Below, one piece after another: positions 1-6,435 of a stretch of 6,435 nucleotides of DNA. The DNA comes from Oscillospiraceae bacterium. Its GTDB lineage: Bacteria > Bacillota > Clostridia > Oscillospirales > Oscillospiraceae. The notes under the pieces are model-generated. The model was not told where the DNA came from, ran no database searches, and was given only the letters and a program-made list of their open reading frames with translations. Each line of letters starts with the position of its first letter. Within the stretch, counting starts at the first letter, position 1. Location of the stretch: positions 1 through 6,435 of the forward strand of contig JAFZQQ010000321.1 in NCBI GenBank assembly GCA_017620315.1, read 5' to 3'. Position numbers and translations under genes: made by a program.

Positions 1-67
1 CTCTGATCCCCGTCATTTGCGATAAACCTATCAATATATTTTTGTCATGTTAGCAGCGATAAAGAAG

Positions 68-1769
<1,702 letters not shown>

Positions 1770-1770
1770 G

Positions 1771-1833
1771 CCGACCAAATCCGGCGCGGCGCTGACGCCG
1801 GATTTGATCGGACGATGATGGTACTATTTTTTT
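1771..1833 (+). terminator. Long inverted repeat downstream of the recombinase, possible terminator or element-end structure
   Basis: Directly after the recombinase stop codon, 1771-1786 pairs with 1796-1811 as a 16-bp stem with one mismatch and a 9-base loop (core AAATCCGGCG / CGCCGGATTT). A run of seven T lies at 1827-1833. It starts 15 bases after the stem, farther than in a standard intrinsic terminator. It may terminate recombinase transcription weakly or protect the mRNA 3' end. Since recombinase genes of this type often lie at an element end, it could instead be a recombination or end structure. Confidence 0.5.
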
Positions 1834-1884
1834 GAGCGGATTTACTTCTTTATCAGACACGAGCTAAACCCCAACATATATATT

Positions 1885-1917
1885 AAAAAACACCTGACTC
1901 GAAATCAGGTGTTTTTG
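1885..1917. terminator. Strong bidirectional intrinsic terminator shaped like a tRNA-Ser anticodon arm
   Basis: A perfect 12-bp stem (1886-1897 with 1905-1916) encloses the 7-base loop CTCGAAA. The flanking A and T runs give a U-tract in either direction, as expected between converging genes. It is the best terminator for recombinase transcription on the plus strand and a backstop for the minus-strand operon. The inner 5-bp stem and loop (CCTGA-CTCGAAA-TCAGG) also match a canonical tRNA-Ser(CGA) anticodon arm. The flanks do not form the rest of a tRNA. Confidence 0.8.
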
Positions 1918-2081
1918 CTTGCGTTCATGGTTCAACCACGGAGGCAAGGTCAGGGCGGTCGATATGGTTAAACGAGCTAATCCGCCGCGCCGGATCGTTG
2001 CTGACTAAGCGTAGGTTGCATAGTCAAAGAACACGTCGGTAGCTTGGCGTCGGTGCAATCTCGACATAGAGTGCCTGTGGT
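1918..2081. other. Non-coding convergent intergenic stretch, function not recognised
   Basis: These 164 bases, part of the gap from the recombinase stop to 2106, carry no convincing gene. An interrupted palindrome TGGTTCAACCA lies at 1928-1938, a CGTCGGT direct repeat at about 2034-2055, and a 20-codon open frame on the minus strand (2067 down to the TAG at 2005) whose product would end DVFFDYATYA. That short frame has no good RBS and lies beyond a terminator. The stretch could be the remnant of a lost gene, spacer DNA, or an unrecognised small RNA; the sequence does not decide between these. Confidence 0.4.
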
Positions 2082-2104
2082 AAAAAAGCCATCACTCGCT
2101 TTTT
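2082..2104. terminator. Terminator of the DUF3990/partner operon (bidirectional)
   Basis: AAAAAGC (2083-2089) pairs with GCTTTTT (2098-2104) around an 8-base loop. Read on the minus strand it begins three bases after the TAG stop of the 156-aa gene and ends in a run of six T. Read on the plus strand it also ends in T5, so it can stop read-through from the recombinase side. The stem is short and AT-rich, so it may be a moderate terminator. Confidence 0.65.
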
Positions 2105-2106
2105 GC

Positions 2107-2577
2107 CTAACCAGCTTTCTGCGTCAGCTCCAGATACGCAAAGTAGAGATAATCCCTCGGTGAATAGAAAAAAGCGCTCTTATAATCGGACATGAGATCC
2201 GAAATCGGTGAGCAGAACACACGATAAAGTGCTTCCGGGTACTTTTGCGGGTCTTTTTCAATATCAACGACCAGATCTGAATAGGATCTCCCGATGCTGA
2301 GGAAACTCGGCTCGTGAATCCCTTCCGGCTTTGATGCAAGAGCGTCAAATTCGCCGCTTTGAATGGAATAATGCTCGCATAGCTCGTCACACACCTGCTC
2401 AAAAGTGAGGCAATGGTTTACTTCGGCATATTCATAAGCCCATTTTATCCCGTCCAAGCCTATCGCCTTTGCTATATCCGAAACTCGATTATGCGTGGCG
2501 CGCGCCGTAAACTCAACAAGAGACGCCGTGTAGTAGATGTCGTTTTCATAGTTGCGCTCGAACTGCGTTTCGTTCAT
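2107..2577 (-). CDS. Acidic helical partner protein of the DUF3990 gene (putative antitoxin/immunity protein)
   Basis: A 156-aa protein with no signal peptide or membrane segment. By my count it has 26 Asp/Glu against 13 Lys/Arg, so it is clearly acidic. The N-terminal part (about 10-72: DIYYTASLVEFTARATHNR, then an AIGLDGIKWAYEYAEVNHC segment and a DELCEHY helix) looks like small all-helical DUF3791-type partners of DUF3990 proteins. The C-terminal part (about 90-150: SFLSIGRSYSDLVVDI, DYKSAFFYSPRDYLYFAYLEL) resembles a second conserved segment I recall in proteins beside DUF3990 genes; neither match was tested. The start ATG overlaps the upstream stop as ATGA, and GGGAGGTG (2585-2592) is a good RBS inside the upstream gene, so the two are translationally coupled. 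An acidic second gene coupled to an ART-like protein suggests a neutralising role, which is inference. Confidence 0.85.
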   Translation of the reverse strand: MNETQFERNYENDIYYTASLVEFTARATHNRVSDIAKAIGLDGIKWAYEYAEVNHCLTFEQVCDELCEHYSIQSGEFDALASKPEGIHEPSFLSIGRSYSDLVVDIEKDPQKYPEALYRVFCSPISDLMSDYKSAFFYSPRDYLYFAYLELTQKAG

Positions 2578-3035
2578 AGCTTTTCACCTCCCAAAAAGTG
2601 CAAAGTCGCAAGTGCTCTCATGGTATGAAAAGTTGTTTGTTGAGTAACCTTTTTGAACTTTGCGTACGCCATGAACACCTCGCGAGGCATACGTCCATCC
2701 AAATAGTCACGCACATGATCCCAAATCTCGTCGTTCGCCATCGGTCCTTTCACAATATCATATGGATGCGTTCCACCCGCTCGACACGCGGCAATGAAAT
2801 CGAGCCACTCATCGTTGATCCCATCAAAAGCCTTGATGTTCAGGTCTCTGTTTTCCTGATACTCATAGGAACTGACAGACGGTTCACCGCCAAACGCCGC
2901 GCGCCGATACGCCCACTGCTCAGCCTGAAGGCGGATCTCTGTCGTATAGAAACCCCATCCGAAGTCCTTGGTATGCTTCGTCATGCGGATTTCCGGCTCT
3001 CTCACTATCATATTGCTTCCATGATACAAAACCAT
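2574..3035 (-). CDS. DUF3990 family protein, putative ADP-ribosyltransferase-fold toxin/effector
   Basis: A 153-aa cytoplasmic protein. The N-terminus LYHGSN (His5) followed by KDFGWGFYTTE (Tyr30, Glu33) matches the DUF3990 pattern I know from Firmicutes, as do EWLDFIAACRAG (76-87), YDIVKGPMANDEIWD (92-106) and QQTTFHTMRAL (132-142). DUF3990 is, as I recall, grouped with the ADP-ribosyltransferase superfamily. His5 and Tyr30 would be the H and Y of an H-Y-[E/Q] NAD-binding site, with Gln132/133 or Glu103 candidates for the third position. Such folds transfer ADP-ribose from NAD+ to a macromolecule; the target here is unknown. The ATG at 3035 has GAGGA (3043-3047) 7 bases upstream. The gene heads its own two-gene operon, overlapping the acidic partner by ATGA. 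Family assignment is fairly firm; toxin activity is inferred. Confidence 0.88.
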   Translation of the reverse strand: MVLYHGSNMIVREPEIRMTKHTKDFGWGFYTTEIRLQAEQWAYRRAAFGGEPSVSSYEYQENRDLNIKAFDGINDEWLDFIAACRAGGTHPYDIVKGPMANDEIWDHVRDYLDGRMPREVFMAYAKFKKVTQQTTFHTMRALATLHFLGGEKL

Positions 3036-3068
3036 AGCGCCATCCTCGCATTCACTCTTTTACTATAT

Positions 3069-3096
3069 ATTATATTCAGTTTAAGGCATAAAGCAA
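3069..3096 (-). promoter_or_regulatory. Promoter of the DUF3990/partner operon
   Basis: On the minus strand a perfect TATAAT (3069-3074) is preceded, after a 16-base spacer, by TTGCTT (3091-3096), which keeps the TTG of the -35 consensus. Transcription would start near 3062, about 26 bases before the DUF3990 ATG. The -35 box abuts the terminator of the upstream gene (3098-3133), so the pair appears to be transcribed independently of the long operon to its right. Confidence 0.65.
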
Positions 3097-3097
3097 G

Positions 3098-3133
3098 AAA
3101 AAGGTGTGCAAGTCTTTGAACTGCACACCTTTT
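3098..3133 (-). terminator. Intrinsic terminator after the DUF6927-like gene
   Basis: A perfect 12-bp stem (AAAAGGTGTGCA at 3099-3110 with TGCACACCTTTT at 3122-3133) closes an 11-base loop. On the minus strand it is followed by T5 and starts about 10 bases after the stop of the gene ending at 3144. It separates the helicase/accessory operon from the DUF3990 pair. Confidence 0.85.
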
Positions 3134-3143
3134 CTTTCTTTTG

Positions 3144-3719
3144 CTACGTTGCTTTTGGGATATAAACGACGCGGTAGGATTGCGGGATCGACTTCTTTTG
3201 GAAGTACTTGTTGCTCGATTCGATCAGCCACCACGCCGTTTTGAACTGATATGCGGGCGCTTCCTTGATAAGCCGCACCGTCTCGCCGCCGCGCTCGAAC
3301 TCGATAACGGAACCGATCGGCAGTTTGGCGAGGCTTGGCTTACTTTTGCGCTCCTCTGCCCTATCCCTGCACCTCTGCCGCCACGCAAGCGCATAACTGT
3401 CGTCCGTAGGGCTCAGCAGGTCAAGGATACCGATCGGGCAGTCGCTTTCGCACGGTCCCATCGTCTCGCTGATTCCTTTCATGCCAATCTCTCTGCGATC
3501 CGTATGAGTCAGGCACACGACGCCGATGACGCGCTTTTCACCTGTTTTCTTCTCCAAAAGCTCCATCGCGGCGTAATAGACGCTGCCTACCATCGTAGAG
3601 CGCAGGACGCGGGCGCTTCTACCCTCATCGTCCCAAGTGTGCAAATCATCACATTCCGCCTTTCGGTCAATGCTGCCATCTTTGCGAAAGTGATGTGCCG
3701 TTCCATAGGTCCAACCCAT
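3144..3719 (-). CDS. DUF6927-like ICE accessory protein, function unknown
   Basis: A 191-aa soluble protein starting MGWTYGTAHHF, then DRKAECDDL (18-26), STMVGSVYYAAMELL (41-55), a hydrophobic strand VIGVVCLTHTDRRE (64-77), SETMGPCESDCPIGILDLL (84-102) with Cys90/Cys94, and YALAWRQRC (109-117). A basic linker (about 118-130) leads to a C-terminal LPIGSVIEFERGGETVRLI segment that looks like a small beta domain. This pattern matches hypothetical proteins recurring in Firmicutes ICEs and prophages that I associate with DUF6927; the name is from memory and no biochemical role is known to me. The start is set by AAGGAG (3726-3731) 6 bases before the ATG at 3719. An upstream in-frame start at 3806 is possible, but it has no RBS and its 29 extra residues are low in complexity. 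Last gene before a strong terminator. Confidence 0.85.
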   Translation of the reverse strand: MGWTYGTAHHFRKDGSIDRKAECDDLHTWDDEGRSARVLRSTMVGSVYYAAMELLEKKTGEKRVIGVVCLTHTDRREIGMKGISETMGPCESDCPIGILDLLSPTDDSYALAWRQRCRDRAEERKSKPSLAKLPIGSVIEFERGGETVRLIKEAPAYQFKTAWWLIESSNKYFQKKSIPQSYRVVYIPKAT

Positions 3720-3734
3720 TTGCTGCTCCTTTCC

Positions 3735-3749
3735 TCCGGCTGTGCCGGA
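3735..3749 (-). other. Small hairpin just upstream of the DUF6927-like gene RBS
   Basis: TCCGGC and GCCGGA pair around a 3-base loop, ending 3 bases before the AAGGAG at 3726-3731. There is no U-tract. It sits between a larger GC-rich hairpin (3763-3797) and the RBS, so it may influence mRNA stability or ribosome access. Confidence 0.4.
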
Positions 3750-3762
3750 CTTGCTTATTCCT

Positions 3763-3797
3763 CGGGGCGACGGCTGCGCTTGGCAATCGTCGCCCCG
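3763..3797 (-). other. GC-rich intergenic hairpin without U-tract
   Basis: A perfect 10-bp stem CGGGGCGACG / CGTCGCCCCG with a 15-base loop begins about 10 bases downstream of the stop of the gene ending at 3808 on the minus strand. Because no U-run follows and the next gene starts about 45 bases later, it is unlikely to terminate transcription fully. It could stabilise the 3' end of the upstream coding segment or act as an RNase processing point that sets relative expression. Confidence 0.55.
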
Positions 3798-3807
3798 CTG
3801 GTTCATT

Positions 3808-4182
3808 TTACTGGTTCTTTGACACGCTGTAGCCGCGACGGGTAAGCTCTTCCGTCAGATACTCCGTGGACGCCTTGTGTACGGCCCACCTGTCATCCCA
3901 GAAGCTCTCCACTGTTCCGTCATCATGGACCTCATAGGCGCCCTCATAGTCGCCAAAGCACTTGATGGTACCGCTTAGTCCGTAGCCGAGCCGGTGGAGC
4001 GAAGCAATCGCCTGCTTCAGCCGATCTTCTATGTCGCAGCCAAGCTCGTCAAATACAATGCACTCCGGTCGATAGCTGATTTTCTCGCTTGTCAGGCCGT
4101 TTGAGATGAATGTGCCGATCACGTTATTGTCAATAGCCTTTCCGTTTGCCGGCGTCAGTTTGCCTTTGTTATACATATACAC
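3808..4182 (-). CDS. Hypothetical protein of an ICE operon, family not recognised
   Basis: A 124-aa soluble, acidic-leaning protein with no membrane segment or signal peptide. It starts MYMYNKGKLTPANGKAIDNN and continues with GTFISNGLTSEKI, PECIVFDELGCDIEDRLKQA, a helix IASLHRLGYGL, a beta-rich KCFGDYEGAYEVHDDGTVESF stretch, and a C-terminal helix TEYLTEELTRRGYSV. I cannot assign a function. The start is uncertain: GTG at 4182 has GGGGGAG about 11 bases upstream; ATG at 4176 is two codons in but 17 bases from that RBS; GTG at 4224 would overlap the upstream gene by 34 bases and its extra residues look like read-through of that gene's frame. With the 4182 start it begins just past the TGA of the 178-aa gene, which indicates one operon. 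The RBS GGGGGAG lies in the last codons of that gene. Confidence 0.8.
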   Translation of the reverse strand: MYMYNKGKLTPANGKAIDNNVIGTFISNGLTSEKISYRPECIVFDELGCDIEDRLKQAIASLHRLGYGLSGTIKCFGDYEGAYEVHDDGTVESFWDDRWAVHKASTEYLTEELTRRGYSVSKNQ

Positions 4183-4190
4183 AGGAGAAC

Positions 4191-4727
4191 TCACTCCCCC
4201 TTCTGTTCCAAACCGGAGAACCACTCGCCCGCCTTGTCGACGAGGAAATTGTCCGTAGCCTCATAGTCAAGCAACACATCGCTGCTCTTGTAAAGCTTTT
4301 CAATAAGGAAATCGACAAGCCCAGCCGTGTCTTCTATGCCGCCATACTTTTCCTCAAGGCGCTCAAACAGCACTTCATTGACGCGTAACTCCGTCTCCAC
4401 CTCAACAAAGCTGCGCAGAGGCGCGTCCAATGCTGCCCGAGCGTGCCGGAGCGCGGAAAGCTCTTCATCCGAGAAAGAATCGCCATACTCGATCATGCGC
4501 TCGATCACTTTCTGCGTGCTCGCGTTCCATTCGGCGTATGTAAAGCCATTTTCTTTGGCAGATATTGGCGTTTCCGGCGCGTTCTTCCTGTTTTGAGCCG
4601 AAATCATTTGCTCCAACAGCTCATTGTGCTTTAACGCCGCCTGCGTACTCTTCTCGATAGCCTTGATTAAATGCGGCAAGGTTCCTTCAAAGAACCGCTT
4701 GCCCTGTACCGTTTCATGAAATTGCAT
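4191..4727 (-). CDS. Helical ICE accessory protein with MQFHETVQGKRFFEG N-terminus, function unknown
   Basis: A 178-aa protein, predicted mostly helical and charged, with no signal or membrane segment. The N-terminal stretch MQFHETVQGKRFFEGTLPHLIKAIEK is a kind of opening I recall from small proteins of Firmicutes conjugative elements, followed there by a variable linker. Here the linker (about 45-62, NRKNAPETPISAKEN) precedes a helical region (65-125: EWNASTQKVIERMIEYG, SDEELSALRHARAAL, ETELRVNEVLFERLEEKYGG) and a C-terminal LVDFLIEKLYKSSDVLLDY segment. AAGGAGG (4732-4738) lies 4 bases before the ATG at 4727, while the start at 4760 has no RBS and falls in an intergenic hairpin loop. It lies between the helicase and the 124-aa unknown gene in one minus-strand operon. 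The role is unknown; a partner of the helicase is possible but unsupported. Confidence 0.82.
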   Translation of the reverse strand: MQFHETVQGKRFFEGTLPHLIKAIEKSTQAALKHNELLEQMISAQNRKNAPETPISAKENGFTYAEWNASTQKVIERMIEYGDSFSDEELSALRHARAALDAPLRSFVEVETELRVNEVLFERLEEKYGGIEDTAGLVDFLIEKLYKSSDVLLDYEATDNFLVDKAGEWFSGLEQKGE

Positions 4728-4746
4728 ATTTCCTCCTTTTTTGTGC

Positions 4747-4776
4747 GGAAAGGAGCGCAATACAGCGCCCCTTTCC
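4747..4776 (-). other. GC-rich intergenic hairpin between helicase and the 178-aa gene
   Basis: On the minus strand GGAAAGGGGCGC pairs with GCGCTCCTTTCC (12 bp with one G-U pair) around the loop TGTATT. The next bases are GCACAAAAAAGGAGG, so no U-tract follows; the hairpin runs straight into the RBS of the 178-aa gene. It is more likely an mRNA stability or processing element within the operon than a terminator. The gap it occupies (4728-4810) shows no convincing promoter on the minus strand. Confidence 0.6.
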
Positions 4777-4810
4777 CAATTTTTCTTGACATTTGCCTGC
4801 TTTCGCGTGT

Positions 4811-6435
4811 CTACGCGATCTTCTGCTCGCCCCAGTGGATCTGGAACTTGCCCTCGTCGTCCACCTCGCGCGTCATGAGCATGGACAGCAGATTGTAGTC
4901 CACTCCGAACTTCTCGTAAATCTCGTCGAGGTCGGTGTCCTGCCCCTTCATAAACAGATTGATCCGCTCCTTCATCATCACCATCTGCATGAGGTTCGAT
5001 TCCAGGCTCCCCAAATACGTCAAAAAGTAGATATCCTTGTATTCTGTGGAGTTATAGCGCACAAAGCGCATATAAAACTGGCTCATGGAGGCGTTATTAT
5101 AATGGAGCTCGGGGATGATGACCTTATTCACATACTCGAAGTTCACCGAGGACGGCAGGGACTGCTGCGTGCAGACGAGGATACCGTTCCCGCTCTCCCG
5201 GAAGGTCTTGCGGAGCTTTCGCCGCTGCGTGAAGGTCGTTGTCTGCCCTGTCACGACGAACAAAGGACGGTCCGGGAGATACTCGCGGATCGCGTCGGCA
5301 TAGACGTCCAGCACGGATTTGTGCCGCACGCCGATCACGACGTACTCGTTTTCCCACTGTGACGCCATATCCACCGCGGCCATGACCTTGACCGGCGTAT
5401 CGCCCGTGTACTCTCGGAGCGTGCTCGGCGCGGAACTGACGCGCAGCATCAGCGTGATCTGCTGCATAAGGCGCAGCATCGCGTCCTTGCGGGAATCGCC
5501 CGTCGAGCCGAAGTAGTTGCGCTGAATTTGTTGAAACTCCTTCATCACAAGGTCGTAGGCGTCCCGTTCCTCCGGCGAGAACTCCAGCGGCACCTGATGG
5601 ATGCGCCGGATCTCCTTGCCCGTGATCTCCTCAAATGTCCTAGTAATGACGGTCTTGCCGAGAATCTCGCTCAGCTCGTCGGCGTTGAAGATGTCCTGCG
5701 TGCGGTCTCCGATGCCGAACACCGTCGTCCGCTCCGGCAGATGGCTCGCCGTAAACAGCGCATAGCCGCGCTTGTAGGCTGGGATTGGCTGCCCGTAGTA
5801 GTCGTTGCTGTCGGAGTAGAGCGTCTGCGTTCCATCGTCCGGGTCCTTTTCGTACCCAAACACCTCCTGACACCAAGAGATCATGTTGATGGAGTTGTTG
5901 TAGAGCAGCTCCAGCTGCGGGGCAAACTCGCTGATGTTGTTGCGGGTACTGGTTCCGGTCGTCAGGAGCTTGCTCTTGCAGCGACGGAAGCAGTTCAAAG
6001 AAGCCTTCGCACGGACGGTACTGGGGTTTGAGATCTCGTCGCTCTCGTCCAACACCAGCATGATCTTCTGGTTGTGCCGAATGACCCATTCCTTGACCTG
6101 ACGCTGGAGCTGACCCAGCTTGTTGAGCGTAAGGATGACGAAATCGCCCCGGCGCACCTTTTCAAGGTCGGCGATCCGCTGCACGAACACATACGGAAGC
6201 CCGTAATTCTTCAGCACCACGTCCCAGTTGTTCCGAATGGAGATGGCGCTGGAAACGACCCAAGTGGAATGGATGCCTTGATAGAGCATCCGATAGGTGC
6301 CTGTCGCGATGGCGGCGAGCGTTTTGCCGCTGCCCTGCTCCCATTGGAGCATCCCGTACCGCTTTTGCAGGATCAGGTTGACGTCGTGGCGCTGCTTTTC
6401 GTTGAGCTGGATGTTTTCTTCGTTCTCATCGTCCC
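4811..6435 (-). CDS. SF2 (SNF2-like) helicase/ATPase, N-terminus beyond the window
   Basis: A reading frame of 540 residues, open at the right edge; the first 27 codons visible (6435-6353, including NEKQRHDVNLILQKRYG) precede the ATG at 6352, so that ATG is internal. It is the C-terminal part of an ATP-dependent DNA translocase or helicase. Motifs in partial-frame numbering: Walker A EQGSGKT (32-38), first-strand VVSSAISIRNNW, Walker B LDESDEI (128-134, DESD box), motif III TGTSTRN (159-165). The second RecA-like domain has VIGVRHKSVLDVYADAI (from 366), FVVTGQTTT, ILVCTQQSLPSSVNF (motif V, 418-432), and QFYMRFVR (452-459), a QxxxRxxR motif VI with Met in place of the usual Gly. Large proteins with such a domain, often fused to DNA methylases, are common in Firmicutes ICEs; fusion cannot be judged here. 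Substrate and role are unknown. Confidence 0.9.
   Translation of the reverse strand, partial: DDENEENIQLNEKQRHDVNLILQKRYGMLQWEQGSGKTLAAIATGTYRMLYQGIHSTWVVSSAISIRNNWDVVLKNYGLPYVFVQRIADLEKVRRGDFVILTLNKLGQLQRQVKEWVIRHNQKIMLVLDESDEISNPSTVRAKASLNCFRRCKSKLLTTGTSTRNNISEFAPQLELLYNNSINMISWCQEVFGYEKDPDDGTQTLYSDSNDYYGQPIPAYKRGYALFTASHLPERTTVFGIGDRTQDIFNADELSEILGKTVITRTFEEITGKEIRRIHQVPLEFSPEERDAYDLVMKEFQQIQRNYFGSTGDSRKDAMLRLMQQITLMLRVSSAPSTLREYTGDTPVKVMAAVDMASQWENEYVVIGVRHKSVLDVYADAIREYLPDRPLFVVTGQTTTFTQRRKLRKTFRESGNGILVCTQQSLPSSVNFEYVNKVIIPELHYNNASMSQFYMRFVRYNSTEYKDIYFLTYLGSLESNLMQMVMMKERINLFMKGQDTDLDEIYEKFGVDYNLLSMLMTREVDDEGKFQIHWGEQKIA

Noticed and set aside
1885..1960. A tRNA-Ser gene
   Set aside because: Only the anticodon arm is present; GGTTCAACC at 1929-1937 has too short a loop for a T arm, and no acceptor or D arm can be formed.
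2005..2067. 20-codon minus-strand ORF as a real small gene
   Set aside because: It has no convincing RBS or promoter, lies downstream of the operon terminator, and I recognise no similarity; kept only as a possible remnant.
2598..3119. 173-codon plus-strand open frame
   Set aside because: It is antisense to the DUF3990 gene and its promoter; the opposite strand carries recognisable family motifs.
3141..3845. 234-codon plus-strand open frame
   Set aside because: It lies antisense to the DUF6927-like gene, crosses two terminator/hairpin structures, has no RBS, and its composition is that of a shadow frame.
4786..4791. Plus-strand TTGACA as a -35 box
   Set aside because: There is no -10-like hexamer 16-18 bases downstream and no plus-strand gene follows; it lies at the 3' end of the minus-strand helicase gap.
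4793..5362. 189-codon plus-strand open frame, together with others within 5528-6031
   Set aside because: They are antisense to the helicase, whose motifs are clear; their Leu/Val/His/Arg-rich products are typical of shadow frames.

Overview
The window looks like part of an integrative and conjugative or mobilizable element (ICE/IME) from a gut-type Firmicute, most likely an Oscillospiraceae/Lachnospiraceae-like Clostridium relative. The grounds are the moderately high GC content, strong AAGGAG-type ribosome binding sites, a Tn4451/Tn5397-type large serine recombinase, and a set of small accessory proteins of the kind recurring in such elements. The organism is inferred from style; no chromosomal marker gene is present.

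Layout. The left quarter (about 68-1833) holds one plus-strand gene: a large serine recombinase (TnpX/TndX type) with its own extended -10 promoter, a good RBS and a downstream inverted repeat. Positions 1834-2106 are non-coding and lie between converging genes. They contain two strong bidirectional terminators and about 165 bases I cannot explain. All other genes are on the minus strand and, in transcription order from the right edge, are: an SF2/SNF2-like helicase, open at the right edge so its N-terminus is missing; a 178-aa helical ICE accessory protein; a 124-aa unknown protein; a 191-aa DUF6927-like protein; a terminator; then a separately promoted two-gene operon at 2107-3035.

That operon is the most interesting part. 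A DUF3990-type protein with an ADP-ribosyltransferase-like H/Y motif layout overlaps an acidic, helical 156-aa partner by ATGA. It has its own TATAAT promoter directly behind the terminator of the upstream operon and its own terminator downstream. This is the layout of a toxin-antitoxin or ART-effector/immunity module carried as an element-stabilising or defence cassette. The function is inferred from family resemblance and gene layout.

The recombinase would excise and integrate the element. The helicase and small proteins form its minus-strand core/accessory operon, with GC-rich hairpins lacking U-tracts in two intergenic gaps. The DUF3990 pair is an independently expressed cargo unit next to the recombinase.
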